Assembly (NCBI GenBank): GCA_964346765.1
Contig: CAYFWB010000002.1
Span: 142,829-206,828, forward strand
DNA length: 64,000 nt
Source of the DNA: JBGSPQ01 sp964346765
GTDB lineage: Bacteria > Patescibacteriota > Gracilibacteria > UBA1369
Direction: 5' to 3'
In this document: in pieces, positions 48,453 to 56,934 of the stretch
How positions within the stretch are numbered: the stretch's first letter is position 1
Layout: each line of letters begins with the position of its first letter
Program-made: the position numbers and the translations under genes
The notes under the pieces: model-generated
What the model was told of the DNA's origin: nothing
Databases searched by the model: none
What the model saw: the letters and a program-made list of their open reading frames with translations, nothing else

Positions 48453-50165
48453 ATGTCGGATAATCAAAACGAACAAAATTATACAATTAATGAATTTGAA
48501 GACCGGAAGCGCAAACTTGCCGAGCTTAGGGAGGCGGGTGTTCAGCCTTTCGCGGAAAGGTTTGAAAGGACACATTCGATTTTAGAGGCGCGGAAAGCGG
48601 GGGAAAATGAAAAGCCGCGTGAGCTTGAATTGATTCTGGGTAATCCAAAGCCGGAAATTAAAATTGCGGGGAGGCTTGTTTTAATGCGCCCGCACGGGAA
48701 GCTTACTTTTGCAAAATTGAAAGACTTTAGCGGTGAGATCCAAATCTGTTTTATGAAGGATTTTACGGGTGATAATGCATATAAAATGCTGAAAAAAGTG
48801 GATATCGGTGATTTTGCGGGTGTTCGCGGGGAATTATTTGTGACCAAGCACGGTGAATTAACGCTATTGGTGCAGGAGTATAAAATACTTTCAAAAACTT
48901 TACGTCCGTTGCCGGAAAAGTTTCATGGTCTTAAGGATCAAGAGGCTAAATATAGATACAGGTATCTGGATATGCTCAGTGACGCGGAATCCTATAAAAG
49001 GTTTTTGTTTAGAACCAGGCTGATTACGGCTATCAGAAAATATATGGATGAGCACGGGTTTATTGAAATTGAAACACCGATTTTTCACCCGATCGCAAGT
49101 GGAGCCGCGGCCAAACCGTTTGTGACTCATCATAAAGCGCTGGATTTTGACGTTTATTTGCGCATCGCGCCCGAAACTTATCTAAAAAGGGCGATTGTGG
49201 GCGGTTTTGACCGTGTTTATGAAATCGCAAAATGTTTCAGGAACGAAGGTATGGACCCTTCGCATTTACAGGAATTTACGATGCTTGAATATTATGCTTC
49301 TTACTGGAACTTTGAGGATAATATGAAATTTACCGAGCAGTTTCTTTCCACGGTGATTAAGGAGACCACGGGTGATTTAAAGGTTGAGCTGATGGACCGG
49401 GATGGTAATAAGGAACTTATTGATTTTACTCCACCGTGGCCGAGACTGAATTTTGTGGAATTGATTGAAAAAGACTGCGGTATTAATATTTTGAATTTTT
49501 ACGGGGATGCGGACGGCTTGCGTAAAACGATTTTGTCTATTATAGACCTTAAAGGTGTGGATACACCTTTAAGGTCTTACGGCGATGGTGATGACGCGCT
49601 TGGCACAGAACTTAAAGGTGTGGATACACCTTTAAGGTTGTCATTGAAAGCGCTGGTTGCAGAAAAGACTTTTAAAAATATGGGATACGGTAATTTGTGC
49701 GACGCGCTTTATAAGAAAGTGTCGCGTCCGAAACTGATTCAACCGTGTTTTGTGATTAAGCATCCGGTGGACACAAAACCGTTGGCCAGAAGGAATGATG
49801 ATGATGAAAGGCTGGCCGATACTTTCCAGGTTCTTGTTAATACATGGGAAATTGTGAACGCTTACGGAGAGCTGGTTGATCCGATTGATCAAAAAGACCG
49901 CTTAACCAGACAAGCGGACGCCCGCGAAGGTGGCGATGAAGAGGCGATGATGATGGATGATGACTATCTTTATTCTATGGAGCACGGGATGCCGCCGATG
50001 TCGGGTTGGGGACTTGGTATAGACAGGTTTGTGGCTCTTTTGACTAATCAAAAAAATCTGAAAGACACGGTGCTTTTTCCTTTAATGAGGCCGGAAAACT
50101 ACTTTAAGGATAAACTGACGGGTGTGGGGCTGGAAGAGAAAACCGATAAAAAAGATGAATCTTAG
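48453..50165 (+). CDS. lysS: Lysyl-tRNA synthetase (class II) with a palindrome-encoded insert
   Basis: Charges tRNA-Lys. The 570-residue enzyme has the OB-fold anticodon domain (about 60-160: IKIAGRLVLMRPHGKLTFAKL), then the class II core: motif 1 around RFLFRTRLITAIRKYM, motif 2 FRNEGMDPSHLQEFTMLEYY, and motif 3 GWGLGIDRFVALLT. Between motifs 2 and 3, residues about 364-394 consist of two copies of LKGVDTPLR separated by SYGDGDDALGTE, encoded by two hairpin palindromes at 49544-49577 and 49611-49636. The insert falls in a variable region, so activity is probably kept. The C-terminal tail is also extended by a charged 20 residues. Confidence 0.95.
   Translation: MSDNQNEQNYTINEFEDRKRKLAELREAGVQPFAERFERTHSILEARKAGENEKPRELELILGNPKPEIKIAGRLVLMRPHGKLTFAKLKDFSGEIQICFMKDFTGDNAYKMLKKVDIGDFAGVRGELFVTKHGELTLLVQEYKILSKTLRPLPEKFHGLKDQEAKYRYRYLDMLSDAESYKRFLFRTRLITAIRKYMDEHGFIEIETPIFHPIASGAAAKPFVTHHKALDFDVYLRIAPETYLKRAIVGGFDRVYEIAKCFRNEGMDPSHLQEFTMLEYYASYWNFEDNMKFTEQFLSTVIKETTGDLKVELMDRDGNKELIDFTPPWPRLNFVELIEKDCGINILNFYGDADGLRKTILSIIDLKGVDTPLRSYGDGDDALGTELKGVDTPLRLSLKALVAEKTFKNMGYGNLCDALYKKVSRPKLIQPCFVIKHPVDTKPLARRNDDDERLADTFQVLVNTWEIVNAYGELVDPIDQKDRLTRQADAREGGDEEAMMMDDDYLYSMEHGMPPMSGWGLGIDRFVALLTNQKNLKDTVLFPLMRPENYFKDKLTGVGLEEKTDKKDES
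49544..49577. repeat. In-frame palindromic element 1 in lysS
   Basis: Arms AGACCTTAAAGGTGT (49544-49558) and exact reverse complement (49563-49577), loop GGAT. It has the same 15+4+15 layout and GGNN loop as the comM elements and contains two ACCTTWAAGGT units. Confidence 0.9.
49611..49636. repeat. In-frame palindromic element 2 in lysS
   Basis: Arms CTTAAAGGTGT (49611-49621) and ACACCTTTAAG (49626-49636), loop GGAT. It is offset from element 1 by 63 bases (21 codons), so the frame is kept; the outer arm bases have diverged, which suggests it is the older copy or an incomplete duplication. Confidence 0.85.
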
Positions 50166-50210
50166 TAAGGTTTTAGCCCGGTTTATTTATAAAAATAACC
50201 GCTTTCAAAT

Positions 50211-51512
50211 ATGCCCGAAAACAGATTAAAAAAAATTTATGAATGGTTGTTCGTGATAAGTCCGTGGGTGTTTTTCGCGGGTTTACTGCAATTTCATTTT
50301 CAGCGGTTTTTGCCTTTAAACAGGCTTTTTATGGGGGCGCATTTTTTTGATTATGTTACTGTTATCGACTTTCTGGTGATTTTGATTTTTGTGTTGTTTT
50401 TATCTGGGTACGCAAAAGGGAGGCTGGCCTGGAATGATAATAAACTTGGGTGGCCGTTTAAACTGGTTGTGATGCTTTTGATATTGGCGGCGATTTTACA
50501 ATTGTTGCTGCAAAAAGTTTATGAGCCGGTTTTGGTTACGCCTACGGAATACCTGCGGAGTTTGTTTGTTTTTCCTTTGATATTTACGGTGTTGGCTTAT
50601 AGGACGCTAAGCGGTGAAGTGATTAAGCGGATGGTGAAGAGTTACGCTTTAATGGCTTCGTTTTTTTGTATTCTGGCTTTACTGCAGTATTTTACGGGTT
50701 GGTTCCCGGGAGAGCAGAATGATTTTATGGGAAGACTGGTCTGGCCTTATGTCGATTTTGTTACTTTGAAATCGGCGAGCGCCAACTGGGTGGCGTTTTT
50801 TATAACTCCGGCTTTGATTATTTCGTTTATTTTCGTTTGGAAAAAGGTAGATTTGCGTGTTTATCTGCCGGCGTTTATTTTGACGGCAGTGACGGTTTAT
50901 ATGACTCAGTCTTATGGTGCTTACGCCGCGGCCTTTGCCGGCGCGGGGCTTTACCTTTTAAGAGAGCTTAAGTTTAAAAAGTTTTTGGCGGCGGGGTTAG
51001 TACTGGTTGTGGCCGCGGCGGGTATTTACTTGCTACAGCAAAACACAATGAAGTACCAGGTTAATTACGGCGACGCGGAGTATCGTTACGCAAATTCCGT
51101 GGCCAGCAGATGGGATATTTATAAAATGAACGGCCACATTTTGGCTACCCGCCCCCTTCTGGGAGTGGGTTTAAATCAATATCAAAGCTACTTTGCGTCA
51201 AATCATAAGGATGTTCTTGGACACGATTATGGTGAAGTCCAAATCCCGCCTCACGCGCACAATTTTTTCATTAGTTTCTGGACTTCTCTTGGTCTTCTTG
51301 GTTTTTTGGCGATGTTGATTTTGTTGATCGATCTTTTATGGAAAAGCCGCCTGGATCCGAATAATCCGGCAATTTTTGCGTTTGTGGGCATTATGACTCA
51401 CGGTCTTATCGATTCATATTACTGGCAACAGGAAACAGCCTACATTTTCTGGATTATCGTGCTTTTTATTTATCTTTTACGCTTGACGGCCATTCCTCTT
51501 CGTCAAAAGTGA
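50211..51512 (+). CDS. O-antigen ligase/polymerase family membrane protein (Wzy_C)
   Basis: A 433-residue polytopic membrane protein with about 10-12 hydrophobic segments (for example VVMLLILAAILQLLL, FPLIFTVLAYRTL, AGLVLVVAAAGIYLL). The large periplasmic-side loop near residues 290-350 contains RWDIYKMNGHILATRPLLGVG and PPHAHNFFISFWTSLGLLG, the signature RxxxW..A...(hx)3PLxGxG..H NxxL pattern of WaaL/Wzy_C proteins. It likely joins or polymerises surface polysaccharide. The stop is TGA. The 3' end overlaps the convergent gene by 47 bases. Confidence 0.87.
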   Translation: MPENRLKKIYEWLFVISPWVFFAGLLQFHFQRFLPLNRLFMGAHFFDYVTVIDFLVILIFVLFLSGYAKGRLAWNDNKLGWPFKLVVMLLILAAILQLLLQKVYEPVLVTPTEYLRSLFVFPLIFTVLAYRTLSGEVIKRMVKSYALMASFFCILALLQYFTGWFPGEQNDFMGRLVWPYVDFVTLKSASANWVAFFITPALIISFIFVWKKVDLRVYLPAFILTAVTVYMTQSYGAYAAAFAGAGLYLLRELKFKKFLAAGLVLVVAAAGIYLLQQNTMKYQVNYGDAEYRYANSVASRWDIYKMNGHILATRPLLGVGLNQYQSYFASNHKDVLGHDYGEVQIPPHAHNFFISFWTSLGLLGFLAMLILLIDLLWKSRLDPNNPAIFAFVGIMTHGLIDSYYWQQETAYIFWIIVLFIYLLRLTAIPLRQK

Positions 51513-51927
51513 GCCATTTGCCACCCGCGATGTTACTAACCGTGTCTTCACCAACAACTCCGTTTTCTGCATTTTTTTCAACTGTTTTGGTCCCGACACC
51601 GGTATTTGTAATAACCCTGCTGACAGGGTCCTGATTTGCTTTTTTCCCAGGCAGTCCTTTCAGTTTTCTTCTCATGTTCAGCAATGTTTCTATAAGTTCA
51701 TTAACCCCGGCAGGGTTCTCTTTTGTCGCAATTTCGCTTAGCAACGCAAGCAAAACGCCGTGCCTCATATTTTCACTCATTTCTGCTACCGGGATGTCAT
51801 ATTCAGTAGTTAAAGTTTCAATAACCCCCATAAGGTTTTCAATATTGAATTTTTTTTCAAGACTCCGGATCTGTCTTTCTCTTTTAGCTGTATTGTCCGG
51901 ATTATCATTATTCTCCGCGTGCTTCAT
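51466..51927 (-). CDS. Hypothetical soluble protein
   Basis: A 153-residue protein with no recognised family. The N-terminal third is charged (KRERQIRSLEKKFNIENL), the middle is helical (MRHGVLLALLSEIATKE, VNELIETLLNMRRKL), and the C-terminal third is polar with a final TFDEEEWPSSVKD. No membrane segment. A TATAAT on the minus strand lies immediately before the ATG (51935-51930), so either the start is slightly downstream or this hexamer is not used. Its last 47 bases lie antisense to the O-antigen ligase gene. Confidence 0.6.
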   Translation of the reverse strand: MKHAENNDNPDNTAKRERQIRSLEKKFNIENLMGVIETLTTEYDIPVAEMSENMRHGVLLALLSEIATKENPAGVNELIETLLNMRRKLKGLPGKKANQDPVSRVITNTGVGTKTVEKNAENGVVGEDTVSNIAGGKWLTFDEEEWPSSVKDK

Positions 51928-51971
51928 ATTATACTATTAATGGATAGCAAGCTTTACACTTATATTTATTT

Positions 51972-52000
51972 TTGTCAATAATAAAATGTGTTTGTATGTT
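51972..52000 (+). promoter_or_regulatory. Promoter of guaA
   Basis: TTGTCA (51972-51977), 17-base spacer, TATGTT (51995-52000), start near 52007, a leader of about 37 bases without obvious riboswitch structure. Confidence 0.5.
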
Positions 52001-52043
52001 TGAGATTAATGGCTATTATTGTTGCGTTTGTTAATTATTTTGA

Positions 52044-53846
52044 ATGGATAAAATTGCTGTTTTGGATTTTGGCGGTCAGTACGCGCATTTGATCGCAAAC
52101 AGAGTAAGAAGGCTTAATGTCTACAGTGAAATTCTGGATGGTGAAACGTCGGCTGATCAGCTTAAAGGATTTAAAGGGATAATTCTTTCCGGAGGGCCGC
52201 AAAGTGTTTATGACGATGACTCGGTTAAATGCGATCCTGAAATCCTGAATCTGGGCATTCCTTTATGGGGTATTTGCTACGGTCATCAGATGCTGGCTCA
52301 TTTGCAAGGAGCAAAAGTAAAACACGCGCCCGAATCCAAAGAGTACGGTTTGACACAAATGTCGGTTAAAAAGAAAGATGGTATTTTTAAGAATCTGGAA
52401 GACACAGAAACTGTCTGGATGAGTCATGGCGATACGGTTACCCAATTGCCGGAGGGATATGAAGTTATTGGATCCACAAAAGCCGGTGAATGGGCGGCTT
52501 TGGCTAATTTTGAAAAGAATTATTACGGCGCGCAGTTTCATTTTGAAGTAACACATACCGAGCACGGGATGAAAATGTTGGATAATTTTTTGAATATTTG
52601 TGATGTGAAAAGGGAATGGAAAATTGAAAATTTTGTTGAAGAAAAGATTGAAGATATTAGAAAAAAAGTGGGTGATCAAAAAGTTTTTATGCTGGTCAGC
52701 GGCGGCGTGGATTCAACAGTTGCTTTTGTTTTACTGGATAAGGCGCTGGGACAGGATAGAGTTTACGGGCTTTTTGTGGATACGGGTTTTTTGCGTAAAA
52801 ATGAACGTGGACAGGTTGAAGAGAGTTTAAAGAAAGCGGGATTCGAAAATCTGCATATTGTGGATGCAGGCGATCAATATTTTAAGACGCTTGAAAATAT
52901 TTATGATCCCGAGGCCAAAAGAAAAATAATAGGAGATATGTTTATTAATGTTCAACAGAATGTGGTCAAGGATCTTAATCTTAACCCGGAGGAATGGCTT
53001 CTTGGTCAGGGTACAATTTATCCCGATACTATTGAAAGCGGAGGCACAAAACACGCGGCTAAGATCAAAACTCATCATAACAGGGTGGAAGAAATCCAGA
53101 GATTGATGGAGCGGGGAAAAGTGATTGAACCACTGGCTCAGCTTTATAAAGATGAGGTCCGACAGGTGGGTGAACTTTTGGGTTTGCCGGAAGAAATGGT
53201 GTGGCGTCATCCTTTTCCGGGTCCTGGTCTGGCTGTTAGGTGTTTATGCGCGCAGGATGAAGTTTATCCTGAAAATTATAGATTGATCGAAGAAAAACTG
53301 AATAATCAGCTTGAAAAATCCGGTTTGGAAGTCGCTATTCTACCTATTCAAAGCGTTGGGGTGCAGGGGGATTTTAGGACTTACAGAAATCCTCTGGTTA
53401 TTATGGGGAATGCTGATTTTGATAGACTTGATATGATCGCAACTGAGCTGGTTAATCAAACGGATGAGGTCAATAGAGCTATTTTGCCGGTTGAACCGAA
53501 TAAAATTGAGTCAATAAAGGTTCAGTACGATTATTTGAGACCAGAAAGAATCAAACTTTTACAAGAGGCTGACGCGATTACTTCTGACTTTATTTACAGA
53601 TATGCACTTAATAAAGCGATCTGGCAGTTCCCGACAGTGCTGATTCCTTTGAGTGTGAATTCCGATATCGGTGAATCTATTGTACTTCGGCCGGTTGAAT
53701 CGGAAGAGGCGATGACGGCCAATTTTTATAGAATGGACAGGAATATTTTAAATGAACTGGCGGCGGAAATTATGAAAATTGAAGGTATTTCAGCTGTGTT
53801 TTTTGATATTACAAATAAGCCGCCGGGGACGATTGAGTGGGAATAG
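52044..53846 (+). CDS. guaA: GMP synthase (glutamine-hydrolysing)
   Basis: Converts XMP to GMP. The 600-residue enzyme is about 75 longer than E. coli GuaA. The glutamine amidotransferase domain (1-190) has the nucleophile in GICYGHQM and the catalytic His/Glu in FHFEVTHT (family usually FHPEVTHT). The ATP pyrophosphatase domain has the P-loop SGGVDST (about 218-225) and VDTGFLRKNE; the dimerisation domain contains RHPFPGPGLAVR, an extended region of roughly 430-530, and the C-terminal LRPVESEEAMTANF and ITNKPPGTIEWE. All catalytic residues are present. The longer dimer domain resembles the eukaryote-type arrangement. Confidence 0.96.
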   Translation: MDKIAVLDFGGQYAHLIANRVRRLNVYSEILDGETSADQLKGFKGIILSGGPQSVYDDDSVKCDPEILNLGIPLWGICYGHQMLAHLQGAKVKHAPESKEYGLTQMSVKKKDGIFKNLEDTETVWMSHGDTVTQLPEGYEVIGSTKAGEWAALANFEKNYYGAQFHFEVTHTEHGMKMLDNFLNICDVKREWKIENFVEEKIEDIRKKVGDQKVFMLVSGGVDSTVAFVLLDKALGQDRVYGLFVDTGFLRKNERGQVEESLKKAGFENLHIVDAGDQYFKTLENIYDPEAKRKIIGDMFINVQQNVVKDLNLNPEEWLLGQGTIYPDTIESGGTKHAAKIKTHHNRVEEIQRLMERGKVIEPLAQLYKDEVRQVGELLGLPEEMVWRHPFPGPGLAVRCLCAQDEVYPENYRLIEEKLNNQLEKSGLEVAILPIQSVGVQGDFRTYRNPLVIMGNADFDRLDMIATELVNQTDEVNRAILPVEPNKIESIKVQYDYLRPERIKLLQEADAITSDFIYRYALNKAIWQFPTVLIPLSVNSDIGESIVLRPVESEEAMTANFYRMDRNILNELAAEIMKIEGISAVFFDITNKPPGTIEWE

Positions 53847-53854
53847 GGCCCTCG

Positions 53855-53940
53855 GCATAGTGATATGCAACCACTACGAAAGTATTTTTCTGATCATGAT
53901 CCTCAAAATTTCGTATCATTGTTGCAATTCACTATGCCTC
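53855..53940. repeat. Long imperfect inverted repeat between guaA and murI
   Basis: Two arms of about 36 bases: the left begins GGCATAGTGA, then TGCAAC and TACGAAA; the right arm reads, in reverse complement, GGCATAGTGA, TTGCAAC, ATACGAAA. Only a few mismatches and small bulges interrupt pairing; the loop contains CTGATCATGATC. It lies between the stops of two convergent genes. It could be a bidirectional terminator, an RNA hairpin or a MITE-like insertion; no clear target-site duplication is seen. Confidence 0.75.
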
Positions 53941-54012
53941 GCTTTTGTTTTTTGGATTATGATGCTCGATATTTGCATATTGTTATCTTCTTGAAATCTT
54001 CGCTTTTGTTGG

Positions 54013-54828
54013 CTATCCGGTGATGTCTGCTTTGTAGACTTGGGTGATGTTTTTGCCCAGAAATTTACTGGCCATTTGGCTGAAGCGCGCGGGGTCGTCG
54101 GTTGTGGTGCAGGTTCTTTTCCCCTCTCTTGTTAAGAGTGTTTCGATTTCGGGATGGCGTTTTAAATAGTCAACAAGGCTTAGAGCAACTATTTTACCGG
54201 TATCGGGTACGTTGATTCTTTTGCCCATGACGCGGCGAAAATCGTGCAAAAGAAGCGGATAATGGGTGCAACCGAGTATCAAAGTGTCGATATTTGCGCT
54301 TTTTAAAGGTCTTAAATACTTCTTCATGATCATCCCTGTTTCGGGTTTTCCCAGCCAACCTTCTTCAACCAAAGGAACAAGCAAAGGGCACGACTGACTA
54401 TACACTTTTATTTCGGGATTCATGTGGTGCAGTTCAACCTGATAACTTTTGGCGTTGATTGTGGATGCGGTTCCAACAACTCCCACCTTGTTATTTTTGG
54501 TTAATTTAACGGTTTCTTCTACGATCGGCTTGATTACTCCAAGTATTTTTTTGTCCTTAACATTGGGGATTCTTAAGTGTTCTTCTTGTATTTCTCTTAA
54601 TACCTGCGCGGAAACGGTGTTGCAGGCTGTTAAAATAAGGACGCATTTTTGGTCAAACAAATATTTAATGCCCTGTTCCGTAAATTTTTTTAGTGTATCG
54701 TGACTGCGATTTCCGTAAGGGGCGCGCGCGTTGTCTCCCAAATACAGATAGTCATATTCGGGCAAGTTTTTAAGTAGTTCCTTTAGAACTGTTAATCCTC
54801 CATAGCCCGAATCGAAAACTCCAATCAT
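54013..54828 (-). CDS. murI: Glutamate racemase
   Basis: Supplies D-glutamate for peptidoglycan. The 271-residue product from ATG 54828 begins MIGVFDSGYGGLTVL, the family start with the catalytic Asp region. The paired catalytic cysteines lie in LTACNTVSAQV (about 72) and LGCTHYPLL (about 185). YLGDNARAPYG and GVVGTASTI are also typical. Fourteen further codons are open upstream, but family alignment supports this ATG. It is divergent from the DUF881 genes. Confidence 0.95.
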   Translation of the reverse strand: MIGVFDSGYGGLTVLKELLKNLPEYDYLYLGDNARAPYGNRSHDTLKKFTEQGIKYLFDQKCVLILTACNTVSAQVLREIQEEHLRIPNVKDKKILGVIKPIVEETVKLTKNNKVGVVGTASTINAKSYQVELHHMNPEIKVYSQSCPLLVPLVEEGWLGKPETGMIMKKYLRPLKSANIDTLILGCTHYPLLLHDFRRVMGKRINVPDTGKIVALSLVDYLKRHPEIETLLTREGKRTCTTTDDPARFSQMASKFLGKNITQVYKADITG

Positions 54829-54870
54829 TTTTTTTATTAATTCGCAAGGAATATCACATAGATTAAGCAA

Positions 54871-54900
54871 TTGCGCAAATACTCATTAATTGTGTATATT
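54871..54900 (+). promoter_or_regulatory. Promoter of the DUF881 pair
   Basis: TTGCGC (54871-54876), 18-base spacer, TATATT (54895-54900). The predicted start coincides with the ATG at 54907, so the mRNA may be leaderless. Confidence 0.55.
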
Positions 54901-54906
54901 ACGGCT

Positions 54907-55659
54907 ATGGAAACAAGAAATCGTCAAAACAGTTCAGGCTTGATTATAAGCGTCGTTTTTATTGTGACAGGTGTTTTTGTGGGCCTGCTTTTAACGATGC
55001 AATTTAAAAGTTCTATACCCACCAGTGTTTTTCCTACCGACGAGCTGGAGGCTCAGCAAAATCTGATTGAAAGTTATATCTCCGATCAGGCTCTTTTAAA
55101 AACAAAAATTGTCAATTTAAGGTCGCAAATCGATGATGCGCAACAGCAGTCTGAAGCTTTAGTTCAGAATAATAATCTGGAAATATTAAAGAATCTTAAA
55201 AAAGAAATGGGGCTTGAACCGGTAAGAGGTAAGGGTATAGAAATTTCATTAAGCGACGGTGTTTTTGTTAACAGAGAAAGTTCGGAAGCAATCAGCCAGT
55301 CTTTAATCCATGCTTCGGATTTGCGTGATATTGTAAATATTCTGCGCACAGCAAAGGCCGACGCCATATCGATAAATGACCAAAGAGTGATTGCTTCAAC
55401 TCCGATTACTTCGGTCGGAAATACAATTTTGGTTAATAACTTTCATTTACTTCCGCCATTCAGCGTTTCGGCTATCGGTAATCAGGAATTATTGACTCAA
55501 AGATTGAATGACCCAACGTCGCTTCCCGATTTGCAAAAGAGAAACGGTGAAATGAAAATTCAGTTTGAGACCGAACTAAAAGAAGGCATCAGCATACCAA
55601 TCTACAACGGTAACTTAAGTACTAAATATATAAACGTTTACAAGGAAACCGAAGTATGA
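54907..55659 (+). CDS. DUF881-family membrane protein, first copy
   Basis: A 250-residue single-pass protein. A membrane helix (about residues 9-31: GLIISVVFIVTGVFVGLLLT) is followed by a coiled coil (about 45-95, LEAQQNLIESYISDQALLKT onward) and a DUF881 domain (GLEPVRGKGIEISLSDGV, LIHASDLRDIVNILRTAKAD, SINDQRVIASTPITSVGNTILVN in parts). DUF881 proteins resemble the FtsQ/DivIC-type division-associated architecture, but function is unknown. It overlaps the second copy by 4 bases (ATGA). Confidence 0.88.
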   Translation: METRNRQNSSGLIISVVFIVTGVFVGLLLTMQFKSSIPTSVFPTDELEAQQNLIESYISDQALLKTKIVNLRSQIDDAQQQSEALVQNNNLEILKNLKKEMGLEPVRGKGIEISLSDGVFVNRESSEAISQSLIHASDLRDIVNILRTAKADAISINDQRVIASTPITSVGNTILVNNFHLLPPFSVSAIGNQELLTQRLNDPTSLPDLQKRNGEMKIQFETELKEGISIPIYNGNLSTKYINVYKETEV

Positions 55660-56294
55660 AAAAACTGAAAAACAATCAACTTTCTATTTTACTGACAGCG
55701 GTGGCTCTGGGAATATTGATTATTGTACAGGCAAGGTCATATGAAGAAGTGAGCGATGTAATAAGCAGAAATACCAGGTCCGATGTTTTCAGAGAAATTA
55801 AGATACTTAAAACGACCAATGAAACATTGGGCGATGAAATTGATGACCTTCAGGAACAACTGGATAAGATCTCCAATAATCAAGAGGCTCTGGATTCAGT
55901 GAAAGCCGAAATTGAAAAATACAGAATATTAACGGGACGAGTGGATGTGTCCGGTTCGGGTGTAACGATGAAAATTGACGGTGATATTAAGGCTATCTGG
56001 CTTACGGATATTGTAAATGAGCTTTTTTCTGCCGGCGCGGAGGCGGTTAGCGTTAATTCAATACGACTTACCAACAAAACAATAGGTTTTGATACTATTC
56101 CCAACGGTCAGCTTCTGCTGAACGGCGTAATTCTGAACAAACCATATGAAATATCGGCAATAGGTGAAAAAACCGTATTGAAAGAGGCGCTCAAACAACC
56201 GGAAGGAATTATCGAAAGAATGAACAGATCGTTCAGTGACGCGGTTATTGAGTTGGTTGAAAAGGACTTTATAAAAATGGAAAAGTTTATCTAA
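55656..56294 (+). CDS. DUF881-family membrane protein, second copy
   Basis: A 212-residue paralogue of the preceding gene: a membrane helix near the N-terminus (SILLTAVALGILIIVQARSY), a coiled coil (about 35-90, EIDDLQEQLDKI) and a DUF881 domain (LTGRVDVSGSGVTMKIDGD, LTDIVNELFSAGAEAVSVNS, IRLTNKTIGFDTIPNGQLLL in parts). The ATGA overlap indicates translational coupling, and the two may form a heteromer. Its stop is 2 bases from the stop of the convergent HTH gene. Confidence 0.88.
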   Translation: MKKLKNNQLSILLTAVALGILIIVQARSYEEVSDVISRNTRSDVFREIKILKTTNETLGDEIDDLQEQLDKISNNQEALDSVKAEIEKYRILTGRVDVSGSGVTMKIDGDIKAIWLTDIVNELFSAGAEAVSVNSIRLTNKTIGFDTIPNGQLLLNGVILNKPYEISAIGEKTVLKEALKQPEGIIERMNRSFSDAVIELVEKDFIKMEKFI

Positions 56295-56295
56295 C

Positions 56296-56934
56296 TTATT
56301 TCATAAGGTAGATAATAAGAAAAGGTTGCATTAGGAGTATTATAAACAGAACCACAAAATAAACCTTCTTGGTTACCTTCTCTTCTTTTAATTTATTTGT
56401 CTGCCTTTCAATTTTTTCGCGTAGCGACTCTGTCTCTTCTTCAAGTTCCAACCGCGCGGCTTTTTCAGTTCCGAGCAATTTTTGATGATCAAGCAGTGGT
56501 ACGCTTTCTTTAACCATTGCCTCCAGCTGTCCCACGCGATAGTTGGCGCCCTCCAGTCTGTCCTGTTTCTGTTTCAATTCATCTTTTAATTCTTCGTACA
56601 ATTTTTTATAAACATCCTGTTCTTGTTTTAGACCTCCAAAAGCGCTATTTTTATATTTTGAAGTAGACACCAGGTCGACATTGTCTATAGACATGTCACC
56701 TACTGTAGACACCTTATTGTCTATAGACACTGAGTCCTTTTTCTTGTCTACAGATGTCGACTCACTGTCTACTTTATTTTTATTCCTTAAAACCCATAGT
56801 TCTCTTTTATATAACCATATTCGCCCATCAATTTTTTCCGAATTTAATTTGTTTTGTGAAATATACCTGTCTACTGTACGAGTAGACACTTTTAGTAGCC
56901 TAGCAGCTGTTTTCCTGTCTATTTTCGACTTCAT
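56296..56934 (-). CDS. Membrane-anchored helix-turn-helix protein (HTH-coiled coil-TM)
   Basis: A 212-residue protein I cannot assign to a named family. Residues 1-50 form a MerR/excisionase-type HTH (IDRKTAARLLKVSTRTVDRY with the wing-like KIDGRIWLYKRELW). Residues 55-105 are Ser/Asp/Val-rich and probably disordered, encoded by DNA packed with TGTCTA/TAGACA motifs (for example VSIDNKVST). Residues about 105-180 are a strong coiled coil (EELKDELKQKQDRLEGANYR, ELEEETESLREKIERQ), and the C-terminus is a membrane helix (VYFVVLFIILLMQPFLIIYL). It should sit in the membrane with the DNA-binding head in the cytoplasm. The architecture recalls the DNA-anchoring protein RacA, but homology is not shown. 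GTG 56949 is an alternative start. Confidence 0.82.
   Translation of the reverse strand: MKSKIDRKTAARLLKVSTRTVDRYISQNKLNSEKIDGRIWLYKRELWVLRNKNKVDSESTSVDKKKDSVSIDNKVSTVGDMSIDNVDLVSTSKYKNSAFGGLKQEQDVYKKLYEELKDELKQKQDRLEGANYRVGQLEAMVKESVPLLDHQKLLGTEKAARLELEEETESLREKIERQTNKLKEEKVTKKVYFVVLFIILLMQPFLIIYLMK

Noticed and set aside
54871..54906. Upstream ATG for the first DUF881 gene
   Set aside because: The codons overlap the -35 and -10 elements; the hydrophobic anchor and coiled coil follow ATG 54907 naturally.
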